From assembly GCF_964340395.1 (NCBI RefSeq), contig NC_135558.1:14269501-14333500 (forward strand): DNA of 64,000 bases, given 5' to 3'. Positions 45,070 to 54,182 of the stretch are shown here, in pieces (within the stretch, counting starts at the first letter, position 1; every line of letters begins with the position of its first letter). The notes below the pieces were generated by a model that made no database searches, was not told where the DNA came from, and worked only from the letters and a program-made list of their open reading frames with translations. This DNA is from Glandiceps talaboti (taxonomy: Eukaryota > Hemichordata > Enteropneusta > Spengelidae). The position numbers and the translations under genes are program-made.

Positions 45070-46080
45070 TTAGAAATCAGAATACGACAATGGTGTAAAG
45101 TCAATGCGATGAACATTATCCTGTTGGTGTTCCCAATGTAATTTGTTCATGGCAGCATTTAGTTTCAAACCATTGTAGTTCAGTTTGATACCGGTTTCTT
45201 TCACTACAAGTTGATACGGTATCATGTAGTCTTTATGAAAATCAATAAAATCAAACGAAAATGTCTCCAAGTAATCTTGTAGTGTGACTATGCTTTCTTT
45301 TGTTGGGTCCATGCAGTGAACATTGACAGTGTGAGTGCGACACAGTATGCATGGGTGACAACCAAACTGTTGAGTTTGCAAGGCCATGTCATTTTCACTT
45401 TCGTTTCCAACGATCAGTTTCTTGAGGGCGTCTGCATTCAAACACTCGGCCAAAACGGGACTCTCCTTGCAGTCACATTCATGTCTGATGTAACGACTCA
45501 GACACATTTCCCCATTGGAACACGGTCGTAGCACAAAGGTACCGAACTGCCTTGGCTCGAACCCATTGTGATTGACTACTTCCAATGTCCAAACGTCTGG
45601 TTGCAAAACCTCATTGGGTATGGTGCTTATCTTCTCTAACAGAGCCTCACAGCTCAAAAGTTTAGCTGTCAGTTTGCGTTGAACAGTCCTACACTGGGAC
45701 TGGTCGTCTGCCTCCTGTTTAACATTCAAAACGAATTGTTCAAACATGTTAGCATCACACATAGATATGTCGATGGAAGCCTTTCGATTACTGGCTACTC
45801 TCTTCCTGAAACGGGTACCCGAACTTTTGCTCGAAGCACAACATGTGTCCTGTACTTCCACGACACTGTGGTCTGTTCTGCGCAATATGCGTTTTCTACA
45901 AATAGCATTTTGAAAGACCATGTCTTCGTCTGATGACAGGTAATCACTTTCACTGTCACTGTCTGCATTGCTATTTGCTTTCAGGAGTAAGGGTGGTTGT
46001 TCACTTTGGGGGGATTGCTTCGCTTTGTTTTCACAACACATTTGAAACAGTTCAGGTATTGTGCTTTGTCTGAAAGACAT
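45070..46080 (-). CDS. Cys/His-rich protein of 336 aa with the shared leader
   Basis: Residues 1-53 (MSFRQST, ELFQM, LLLKANSNAD, DYLSSDED) are a paralogue of the start of the 769-aa protein at 47013. A basic stretch follows (CRKRILRR, RFRKRVASNRK), a likely nuclear signal. The second half has a putative zinc cluster: C187, C193, C202, C204, C213, then C241, C244, C247, H250, H255 and C256 (CHPCILCRTH). I do not recognise the family. TATA (46118-46123, minus) lies 38 nt before the ATG, as for the 769-aa gene. The stop is close to an A-rich 3' end facing the 280-aa array. Confidence 0.75.
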   Translation of the reverse strand: MSFRQSTIPELFQMCCENKAKQSPQSEQPPLLLKANSNADSDSESDYLSSDEDMVFQNAICRKRILRRTDHSVVEVQDTCCASSKSSGTRFRKRVASNRKASIDISMCDANMFEQFVLNVKQEADDQSQCRTVQRKLTAKLLSCEALLEKISTIPNEVLQPDVWTLEVVNHNGFEPRQFGTFVLRPCSNGEMCLSRYIRHECDCKESPVLAECLNADALKKLIVGNESENDMALQTQQFGCHPCILCRTHTVNVHCMDPTKESIVTLQDYLETFSFDFIDFHKDYMIPYQLVVKETGIKLNYNGLKLNAAMNKLHWEHQQDNVHRIDFTPLSYSDF

Positions 46081-46098
46081 TTTTGAAGTGATACTGTG

Positions 46099-46290
46099 TT
46101 ACTGTTGAGACTGACTTTTTATAGCATTCGTGACGTGAGTCCATGCCTGTTTCAAAATTGTTCCCACGTACGTGACTACTGCTAAGATGTCGTCATGCGT
46201 TCCAGGCACTAACAGAAGTATACAGATAACAAGAGCAATCATTAGAATTGAGATAACAGTACACGACACACAAGCCATTTTTTTTTGCAT
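46099..46290 (-). CDS. Small single-pass membrane protein, 63 aa
   Basis: Short N-terminal segment (QKKMACVSC), one strong transmembrane helix (about residues 12-29, rich in I, L, V), and a polar C-terminal tail. It lies just upstream of the 336-aa gene, on the same strand and 18 bp away, overlapping that gene's promoter region. A deleted remnant of it follows the duplicated leader at about 49380-49460, so it moved as part of that block. Real coding is likely but unproven at this size. Confidence 0.5.
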   Translation of the reverse strand: MQKKMACVSCTVISILMIALVICILLLVPGTHDDILAVVTYVGTILKQAWTHVTNAIKSQSQQ

Positions 46291-46748
46291 ACATAAATGT
46301 TTTTGTTCTTATGTCTCTCACAAATACAAATGTTTTACACTTTTAACAGATGGCAACAACATTTAAAAGGTAGTCCTTTTGCTCATATCATGGCAAAGTA
46401 CGTACTACTACACAGTATGTGACACTTCCTACAAATCATTGGAAAGAAAGGACGCCCTCTGTGGCAATATTTCTTCCCCTGCCGTTTTCATCGAAAACCT
46501 AGCAAGGGAGAACTGCTTTCTATGTTGTAGTGTAAGGACAAATATACATCCCAGTACATAGTACAAAATGGCAGATAAAGATAACCAACCCATTGCACAT
46601 GTGGCATGTGAAAAGACCCTTGAAATTATAATACTAGTATATCACATATGTCGTTAATGTTATGGCAATTAATGGTGATGTTTTTGAATAATTTGTCGAA
46701 TTTATTCAATCCTACGTCGAGGTCGTTTTAGGGAAAAAAATGACTATG
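46291..46748. other. Spacer with a partial copy of the 311-bp repeat
   Basis: 46605-46715 matches part of the 311-bp unit (GAAAAGACCCTTGAAATTA, CACATATGTCGTTAATGTTA, TTTGTCGAATTTATTCAATC). 46553-46608 matches 49468-49512. No gene is supported. Confidence 0.7.
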
Positions 46749-46832
46749 TCCCCCAAACCGGATTCGAACCGGTGACCTATGGATATCGGTTATGTCTACA
46801 GTCCACCGCTCTGACAACTGAGCTACTGGGGG
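46749..46832 (-). tRNA. tRNA-Tyr (GTA) with an 11-nt intron
   Basis: Read on the minus strand, the acceptor stem pairs CCCCCAG with TTGGGGG (one G-T wobble), and the discriminator is A. The D-arm reads TAGCTCAGTTGTCAGAGC. The anticodon stem GTGGA/TCCAT closes a loop containing CTGTAGA, interrupted by an 11-nt intron at the canonical 37/38 position. The T-arm is ACCGG TTCGAAT CCGGT. All stems are intact, and a Tyr intron is normal for animals. It sits inside the virus-like island, between the repeat spacer and the 3' end of the 769-aa gene. Confidence 0.93.
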
Positions 46833-47012
46833 AAGTCTTCACACACAGACACACGGTGTGGCAATATACAAAAAGGAGTGTGTGTGTGTGTGTAAAATGC
46901 GTGTGACACAATTCTCGATTTGTGTGGACACGAAGACCACTGACATTTTTTTATTAATAATTTCACAAGACGAATGATATTAAATATACAAACACTGTAT
47001 CTTATTATTGTC

Positions 47013-49322
47013 CTATATGTGAACGTTCTCTTCCCATGCTCCAAAAGGTTCAACTCTATGTACACCCCACTTTGACATTCTTTGTGTTTGATCTCCATAC
47101 TTTTTCACTGGAGTGATGGTCATTTCTTTTAAATCAATGACAAGGTTATATTCTCTGAAGAAGACCGCGGTGCTTACAAGTACTTCGTCTCCACAGTAGA
47201 GTATAACTTTCGTCCCTCTTGCACACACTTTTCCTGTCAGTGGCACAGTTTTGTTTTTTTTACGACACGAAGTGACGTGTGTGTTACCTTTACACCTAAA
47301 CACACATGGACTCTTTATCCTGTCGAAAAAGGACATTGTCACACGCACATCTTTACTTTTCATAACCACGTTGTGCCAAGCCATACTTTCGCCTGTCTGA
47401 AGGCGATATATTGGTATTTGCACTTGCATTAGACATGTGTTGCTGCACGTATCTACCTCGCCTTTGGTGAAGTACATTTTCCCCAGGAAAATTACACCAA
47501 AAGAAAACAAGTAAAACATAGAGGGAAAATAATCACCTTCTTCAATCGGTGGATAATCGAAAGCGTGGAGTGTGGCAAACGTTAAAGGCATGCCGTCCGC
47601 CTTAGTGATCACATGATCGACATTCTTGTACGACGAGTTAATGTTAGCTGTTTGCACGTAAGTTTTACGTGCAAGAGCATCTGAAGCATAAACAATGTTA
47701 AGATCATAGCGATCGTGACCTGGCATGAAACATACCGTCGATGACGGTTTGATGACATGCGATGGAATATCTGACATTAAGTATGCTTTTGAACGCACGC
47801 CCGAAGTGTCGTAGTGTTTGATTTTCCACTCTCCATCTTTGTGAACAATGTAGAGCATCTCTACCTCTTCTACCTGGACAAAGATGAAAACAAATTCTTC
47901 ATAGATGTGTACATTCAAAGGCATGTCGCTATACATAATATAGTAGTGACGAGGTATTTCGAGCAGCGATTCCCACATCCATGAATCCCATCTTAGCAAA
48001 GAGTCCAAATTACCACTCCACAAATATAATGAATTTGGGTTTGACGGTGATCTATAGACATAGAAAATGCGTTTTCCACTGTCGTTGAATTTTAGGTTGT
48101 AGTGTCTATACATGACGAGTTTTTTAGACCTGTCATGTTGAACAGATTGCGGTAATCTTATGTAATTGAGTATGTCAGCGTAGTAGTCAAACACAAGGAT
48201 CGACGGTGAATTACATTGTTCTTGTATTCCAACGAAATAGAATGCTCGGTCTATTGGTCTACAGTGTGTCTTTTTTACTGCTTTTTTAGTTTCTTGCACA
48301 AAGTCCCTCAAAACCGTTTCTATGAGTTGATCTCGCAAGTTTGATTTCTCCATGTTGCGTATATTGTCTAAAAACAACTGCACGGACGGAGACAGGTTTT
48401 GACACAATGTCAAACCACCTTTTATGAGTAAGGGTCTCATCATGTCACAGACTGTGTCAAAAATCATCGTATTGACATATTCGTCAAATGTGTTCAAGTG
48501 CAAGAACAATTTGCTTATGGTAATAATTTCATCCGCCATAGTGCTTCCATTCCTTTGCCACCATATCTGAACTAAATTGAACACGTCTATGTCACAACCT
48601 CTGAAACATTTCTTTGTATGCACGAATCTGGATAATACGCTCAGGTCCCAGAGCTGAAATAAAACGAAATCATCTTCAGTGAAGTCCTTTTTCATGTAGA
48701 TTTTTATCAAACCAGCAACAGTGTCTGCCAAATCACTGTGCGTTTCTGATAGACCTCGCGTGCATATAACGGCGAAGTAGTCGGTCATTGTTTGGAGGTC
48801 AGTGCGAGATCTAGAGGTGAAACAGTAGCGATCTCTCTTCCTGAAGTGTTCTTCAATATCTCTTTGGAGGTGAGCAATCCAGTTTTTCATACATAGAAAA
48901 TCTGCAGCCAATGTGATGTCTGCCAGATTGTCTTTTTCGATAATAAACTTACGTCTTTTCTTTCCACTCTGGTAATAGGTGTAGGAACTGAACGTTTTCG
49001 TCTGAACGTACAACAAGAACAAATGCATGTACTGAATATCAAAGTGTAACTTTTTGACGTGGTTATCCAAATATACAGTGTCTTGTAGTAACGAGTAAAA
49101 CCGTATCAAACAATCCAACCACGGTACTTCTTCTTTCATCGTCACAGGTGTGACGTAATATTTGTTGCCTTGTAGGCGAAGGCATATCGTCCTGTCTTCA
49201 TCTGATGACAGGTAATCACTGTCTGCATTGCTGTTTGCTTTCAGGAGCAAGGGTGGTTGCTTCCCTTTGTTTTCACAATACATTTGAAACAGTTCAGGTG
49301 TTGTGCTTTGTCTGAGAGACAT
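47013..49322 (-). CDS. BTB/BACK-like protein of 769 aa with the shared leader
   Basis: Residues 1-43 copy the leader of the 336-aa protein. Residues about 75-160 look like the second half of a BTB domain (YMHLFLLYVQT, DNLADITLAADFLCMKNWI, LQRDIEEHF). Residues about 212-300 look like a BACK domain (FTEDDFVLFQL, VLSRFVHTKKCFRGCDIDVF, LVQIWW). The rest, rich in Tyr, Trp and beta-type segments (SLYLWSGNLDSLLRW, YIVHKDGEWKIKHYD), may be a decayed Kelch-like repeat region. Such proteins are substrate adaptors for cullin-3 ligases in animals and poxviruses. The full BTB motif is not conserved, so the call is tentative. TATA lies 38 nt upstream, at the same offset as in the 336-aa gene. Confidence 0.7.
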   Translation of the reverse strand: MSLRQSTTPELFQMYCENKGKQPPLLLKANSNADSDYLSSDEDRTICLRLQGNKYYVTPVTMKEEVPWLDCLIRFYSLLQDTVYLDNHVKKLHFDIQYMHLFLLYVQTKTFSSYTYYQSGKKRRKFIIEKDNLADITLAADFLCMKNWIAHLQRDIEEHFRKRDRYCFTSRSRTDLQTMTDYFAVICTRGLSETHSDLADTVAGLIKIYMKKDFTEDDFVLFQLWDLSVLSRFVHTKKCFRGCDIDVFNLVQIWWQRNGSTMADEIITISKLFLHLNTFDEYVNTMIFDTVCDMMRPLLIKGGLTLCQNLSPSVQLFLDNIRNMEKSNLRDQLIETVLRDFVQETKKAVKKTHCRPIDRAFYFVGIQEQCNSPSILVFDYYADILNYIRLPQSVQHDRSKKLVMYRHYNLKFNDSGKRIFYVYRSPSNPNSLYLWSGNLDSLLRWDSWMWESLLEIPRHYYIMYSDMPLNVHIYEEFVFIFVQVEEVEMLYIVHKDGEWKIKHYDTSGVRSKAYLMSDIPSHVIKPSSTVCFMPGHDRYDLNIVYASDALARKTYVQTANINSSYKNVDHVITKADGMPLTFATLHAFDYPPIEEGDYFPSMFYLFSFGVIFLGKMYFTKGEVDTCSNTCLMQVQIPIYRLQTGESMAWHNVVMKSKDVRVTMSFFDRIKSPCVFRCKGNTHVTSCRKKNKTVPLTGKVCARGTKVILYCGDEVLVSTAVFFREYNLVIDLKEMTITPVKKYGDQTQRMSKWGVHRVEPFGAWEENVHI

Positions 49323-49379
49323 TTTTGAAATGATACTGTGTTAGTGTTGAGACTGACTTTTTATATCATTCGTGACGTG

Positions 49380-49500
49380 AGTCCATGCCTGTTTCGAAAT
49401 TGTTCCCACATACGTTCCAGGCACTAACAGAAGTATACAGATAACAATACACGACAATGTACGTAGTACAAAATGGCAGATAAAAGATAAACAACCCATT
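49380..49500 (-). pseudogene. Remnant of the 63-aa membrane gene
   Basis: GTCCATGCCTGTTTCGAAAT and CCAGGCACTAACAGAAGTAT match 46139-46220. The segment between them is deleted and the frame is lost. Confidence 0.7.
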
Positions 49501-49809
49501 GCACATGTGGCATATAAATTTTGTCACAAAACTACTACATGTATAATCATAGGTTATCGTAGCATATCGGATATTGAACTCTAGGTGGCGTTTTTTTTTT
49601 TAAACTTTAAAAAGTCTTTTGAATTTTATTTTAACACAGTATATTAGAAGGAAGCCCTGGTTAACATCACATTCACGTGTCCTTAATCCTATCTTATAGC
49701 AATTGTTTTGCGACATTTAAATCTCCCATAATTCATTGAACATGTTCCCTTTTTACGACAGTTTTGTGAACTAAAGAAGTCCAATGATATGTTCTTTGAA
49801 TAGCAAAGT

Positions 49810-50990
49810 CTAAATGGTGATGTTTTTTGAATAAAATGACATATAATTTGTCGAATTTATTCAATCTTAAGTTGGTTTATTTGTTGGTGTTCTTTACTTG
49901 TGTGAACACGTGACTTGTATGCAAATGCAGAGTTGGGAATGTTTTTAACATGGCACTGCATTTTTTTTTTCATTTTTTTTTTCACTGGACACAGAAAGTT
50001 TTTTGGAAATCTTTAAAAACCCCCGATTTTGACATCTTGAAAAAGACCCTTGAAATTAACATAGCAGTACCCTGTTACGTTAGTATAATATCACATATGT
50101 CGTTAATCTTATGTTATGGCAATTAATGGTAATGGTTTTGAATAAATTGACATTTAATTTGTCGAATTTATTCAATCTTAAGTTGGTTTATTTGTTGGTG
50201 TTCTTTACTTGTGTGAACACGTGACTTGTATGCAAATGCAGAGTTGGGAATGTTTTTAACATGGCACTGCATTTTTTTTTTCATTTTTTTTTTCACTGGA
50301 CACAGAAAGTTTTTTGGAAATCTTTAAAAACCCCCGATTTTGACATCTTGAAAAAGACCCTTGAAATTAACATAGCAGTACCCTGTTACGTTAGTATAAT
50401 ATCACATATGTCGTTAATCTTATGTTATGGCAATTAATGGTAATGGTTTTGAATAAATTGACATTTAATTTGTCGAATTTATTCAATCTTAAGTTGGTTT
50501 ATTTGTTGGTGTTCTTTACTAGTGTGAACACGTGACTTGTATGCAAATGCCGAGTTGGGAATGTTTTTAACATGGCACTGCATTTTTTTTTTCATTTTTT
50601 TTTTCACTGGACACAGAAAGTTTTTTGGAAATCTTTAAAAACCCCCGATTTTGACATCTTGAAAAAGACCCTTGAAATTAACATAGCAGTACCCTGTTAC
50701 GTTAGTATAATATCACATATGTCGTTAATCTTATGTTATGGCAATTAATGGTAATGGTTTTGAATAAATTGACATTTATTTTGTCGAATTTATTCAATCT
50801 TAAGTTGGTTTATTTGTTGGTGTTCTTTACTAGTGTGAACACGTGACTTGTATGCAAATGCCGAGTTGGGAATGTTTTTAACATGGCACTGCATTTTTTT
50901 TTTCATTTTTTTTTTCACTGGACACAGAAAGTTTTTTGGAAATCTTTAAAAAACCCCGATTTTGACATCTTGAAAAAGACCCTTTAAAAT
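49810..50990. repeat. 311-bp tandem satellite, about 3.7 copies
   Basis: TCGAATTTATTCAATCTTAA occurs at 49851, 50162, 50473 and 50784, an exact period of 311 bp. The units are nearly identical and non-coding. Each holds TATGCAAATGC (octamer), GTGAACACGTGA (E-box CACGTG), and the inverted form of the motif of the 279-bp array (CCCCCGATTTTGACATC, GACCCTTGAAATTA). A partial unit lies at 46605-46715. Confidence 0.95.
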
Positions 50991-51164
50991 ACGCCACCCA
51001 GGGACCCACTACATCACTGTGGCATACTATGTATACATATTTATCTTACGGTTGGTGTTTTGAGACGAAACAAAAATTAAAAGTAGAGAGTTTCTTTGTT
51101 TCTTTGTTTTATTAACAATAAAGCTTTAATTACAACTAAAACAAATACATATTTCATACTATCT

Positions 51165-52547
51165 CTAGAAAGTTTGCGAAAGTGCTGTGTAGACTGGGTC
51201 ATCCAGGTAAAGTGAACATGATTGCTGTGTGTCACATTTCAACTCTGTCAATTCCTTGTGAAGTGCTTCGCTTTTGTCTTTGTGGGACTGTAATTCATCC
51301 ATAAGAGACTTGATTTTGTCTCTGAGAAGATTTGCCATTTGGCTACTACGACAATGTGTCATGTGGAAATCGTGAACAATGCTGACGAGAGGATAACCTT
51401 GTGAAGTTTTGGCTATTGCCATGATCTCGGAAAGACTTTCTTTGTTGGCTGCAGTGAGTGGTTTAGACATTTTCTGAATAAGGCAGTTTTTCAGAAAGGC
51501 TAATTCTTGGTCACTGGCCACCATTCTGTCTTGTGAAGCGTGTGGTGAGGTCATATCAGGTGATTTTTTTCTCTTTCTCTTACATGCAGAGGACACAGTG
51601 TCAATATTGAACAAGTCGTTGGCACACCAGGCACCAGGCAGACACTTTGCCAAGGCAGTTATCATGTAGGCGATTACGGAGTTTCCATATGTATCATACT
51701 GGTCAGCCTTTGTTTTTTTCTGGTCTGCGTGTGACTTTGTAAGGAACCTTGTTTTGAATGTAGCTACCGTGTTGTTATCTATGTCTGATGGAGAACAGAA
51801 CACTGTAGGTGCTGCAAAACGCCTCTTCCATTTGTTGTTGATAAATCGGACAGAAAAATGATTCGGCGCTACTTTGTTCTGGTAAGACAGCTGCAGGATG
51901 TTGCATTTTGGTAAGCATGTGTTGGCCATCTCGAAAGCAAACTTTTCTCTCTCGAGGAGTTTGTATATCTTGAACCAGTAGACCAGTCCAGTGTACCTTC
52001 TACCATTATGATTCAATAGGTACATCTTGCTGTTGTCTGTAAATTCTTTTGAACAGTCTGGGTCAAACAAAATCACAATGCCAAGTCGAGCAGCAACGAA
52101 ACGACATTGGTAATGGGTCATGGGGAAGAGATCTAAAACTGGTGGATCTCCACGTGTCTTGTTTACGAAGTCGCCCACCTTTGACATTTTTTTAGACGAC
52201 ATTGAAACATGTTTTGGATTCACCGAGTGATGCAATTTATTGTGCATTGACCTACGTTGTTTTGGCGTCATGAGCTTGATGTTTGAGTTGTGAACTTGTG
52301 CCTCGATTAGTTTCCAAGCCTCGGATGATAAACACACTGTGTATGTTTCCGAACCTTGTAGTTTGGCAAGACAAGGAATGTTGTAAAGTCTCCTGCCTTG
52401 AATAGCCGATGATGACATGAATGCTTTAATTGATTTCTCCAGAGGCATTATTTTGTCAGAATCAGCTTTGGTGAACATGTTCACCACATGATCGAAAGCC
52501 CCTGTGATGTTAAGTTCGGGGTTTGGACTAGCCGATGCCATTTCCAT
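51165..52547 (-). CDS. Unrecognised 460-aa protein with nuclear signal and coiled-coil end
   Basis: No family is recognised. Visible features: a basic cluster KRKRKK near residue 335 (likely nuclear signal), several conserved-looking hydrophobic strands (YTGLVYWFKIYKLL, CRFVAARLGIVILFDPD), and a C-terminal heptad-like segment (LLRDKIKSLMDELQSHKDK) that should form a coiled coil. TATA at 52584-52589 is 37 nt from the ATG. An AATAAA on the minus strand follows the stop (about 51108). It is the last of four minus-strand genes running from 55739. Confidence 0.72.
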   Translation of the reverse strand: MEMASASPNPELNITGAFDHVVNMFTKADSDKIMPLEKSIKAFMSSSAIQGRRLYNIPCLAKLQGSETYTVCLSSEAWKLIEAQVHNSNIKLMTPKQRRSMHNKLHHSVNPKHVSMSSKKMSKVGDFVNKTRGDPPVLDLFPMTHYQCRFVAARLGIVILFDPDCSKEFTDNSKMYLLNHNGRRYTGLVYWFKIYKLLEREKFAFEMANTCLPKCNILQLSYQNKVAPNHFSVRFINNKWKRRFAAPTVFCSPSDIDNNTVATFKTRFLTKSHADQKKTKADQYDTYGNSVIAYMITALAKCLPGAWCANDLFNIDTVSSACKRKRKKSPDMTSPHASQDRMVASDQELAFLKNCLIQKMSKPLTAANKESLSEIMAIAKTSQGYPLVSIVHDFHMTHCRSSQMANLLRDKIKSLMDELQSHKDKSEALHKELTELKCDTQQSCSLYLDDPVYTALSQTF

Positions 52548-52634
52548 CGTTTTGACTGACTTGAAATTGCAGAAAAGAACTCATTTATAGTATTTTATTA
52601 GTGACGTTTTATTTTTAGGCTCGTTCTTAACAGG

Positions 52635-52880
52635 CTACGTAAGATTCATTGTGTTAACAGTGGTGTTTATCAATAAACCAGTTTTACGTATTGGGTGAAA
52701 AAGGGTAGGAGGGAAGTCGAGTTGCATCCAGTAACTGGTATGGTTTGTTGAAAAGACAATTGCCAAAGGCGTGACTCCTTCAATTTCAATCCCTTTAATC
52801 AAACAGCAGCCCAAGACCATTAACAATATCACAATCCCGTACTTTATCATATCGTATTCGATTAGAGAATACAACACCAA
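52635..52880 (-). CDS. Small membrane glycoprotein-like protein, 81 aa
   Basis: One hydrophobic segment (about residues 14-30, YGIVILLMVLGCCLIKG) follows a short N-terminus. Two N-glycosylation sequons come after it (NHT and NTT). Its start overlaps the 3' end of the 431-aa gene by 19 bp, a tight viral-type arrangement. No homologue is recognised. Confidence 0.5.
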   Translation of the reverse strand: MVLYSLIEYDMIKYGIVILLMVLGCCLIKGIEIEGVTPLAIVFSTNHTSYWMQLDFPPTLFHPIRKTGLLINTTVNTMNLT

Positions 52881-54157
52881 GTATGAAAGAAGCTGCTGGT
52901 CGTGTTTGATGCTGGTGAAAACTGAGATTGTATTTCAACTGCTTTGCTTTCCTCGAGTACAACGTTTATAGGTTCTCTTGATTGATGTCTTTTCTTTGCA
53001 ATTGGTTTCAACACTATCTCTTTATCCTTGAACGATTTGGAGTAGTTTCGATATGCAAAAAGCGACACAAGGTTATCAATATGGTCTAATAAACTGTCAT
53101 TGCTCTCACTTGTTTTGGCGTCCTCGTGTTGGCACTGCTGAAACAGGACGTGTGACATGACAACACAGTTGGCGTCGTTTTCGTGTAAGTGCGCCCTCTC
53201 TGAACCCATCATGAAGTGGTCATCCAGCAGACGTGCAATGTGATCGTTTGTTCCACTTTTCAGAGCTCTCAGTACAGAAGGCTGTAGTAATTTGAGTTTC
53301 GAGACATCGTCCGAACTGAATTTGACAAGAGAAGATTCTGTAGACACGTCAGAGGTGGGTAAACACAATACTGCCATTACCTTTTTCAAAAGGGACAAAG
53401 TTCCATCTTTGTGTGCCACCAAACTGTTTAAGTAGTCCACATACTTTTGTCTTTTCGTCATTGGATTGAGAAACGACAGACAGTTGTCCTTGAGGAATTC
53501 ATTGACTCTTTTGTAGGTTTTATCGAAACGGATGTACAGTTTGACTAAGTCACAATCTATGTCTATGGCTGCATTCACAGCATTCACCAGATGTTGCACT
53601 TCGCAGGTGACGTAATGTAAAGCAAACAAGCCGGTGAAAAAGTTCCCAGAAAGCCATTTGGGTAGTGACGATTTTTTGCGACTAACGGCAAACAAGTTTC
53701 GTCTGTTTTCACTGGTGGTAAACATACTTATGCTAACTGTTTGAATGTCTGCACGTAACTGTTGGAGTGAAAACTCGATGATTTCCTTCCATCTTTTCAT
53801 CTGATTGACGTCCACTGTGGGGATGTTTTGGTTGAAATAGATACACATTTTCCTAAGAGTCCTCATAAGAATTTCGAAAAACGGGTTGTCACTGACATAC
53901 TTTTTGCCATCGAATGTCCAAGAAAACACGTAGTTGTCAAACTGTTCATACTTGACATAATTTGTCCAATCCCCAGAAGTGGTTTCTGTAAAACATGTGT
54001 AAAGGAGCTCTTCGTTGTCTGTGTCACTCAACAAGACACATGTTTCTTCTTTCTTCTCACACAAACTCAATTTGACCAGTGTCTCCCATTCCTGATAGTT
54101 GGATTTTGTAGGCAAGGGACCAAACACGACCTGATGTGACTGTCGCAGAAGATCCAT
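52862..54157 (-). CDS. Unrecognised 431-aa protein ending in a CaaX box
   Basis: It is mostly helical by composition. The last four residues are CCIL, a CaaX motif with Leu at X, the form usually geranylgeranylated. The product would thus be anchored to membranes by a lipid. A basic stretch (KPIAKKRHQSR) lies about 50 residues before the end. It starts 25 bp after the stop of the 518-aa gene, so the two probably share a transcript or have overlapping promoters. No known family. Confidence 0.72.
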   Translation of the reverse strand: MDLLRQSHQVVFGPLPTKSNYQEWETLVKLSLCEKKEETCVLLSDTDNEELLYTCFTETTSGDWTNYVKYEQFDNYVFSWTFDGKKYVSDNPFFEILMRTLRKMCIYFNQNIPTVDVNQMKRWKEIIEFSLQQLRADIQTVSISMFTTSENRRNLFAVSRKKSSLPKWLSGNFFTGLFALHYVTCEVQHLVNAVNAAIDIDCDLVKLYIRFDKTYKRVNEFLKDNCLSFLNPMTKRQKYVDYLNSLVAHKDGTLSLLKKVMAVLCLPTSDVSTESSLVKFSSDDVSKLKLLQPSVLRALKSGTNDHIARLLDDHFMMGSERAHLHENDANCVVMSHVLFQQCQHEDAKTSESNDSLLDHIDNLVSLFAYRNYSKSFKDKEIVLKPIAKKRHQSREPINVVLEESKAVEIQSQFSPASNTTSSFFHTWCCIL

Positions 54158-54182
54158 GGTTCTTGCACAATTTTTTTTTTTT

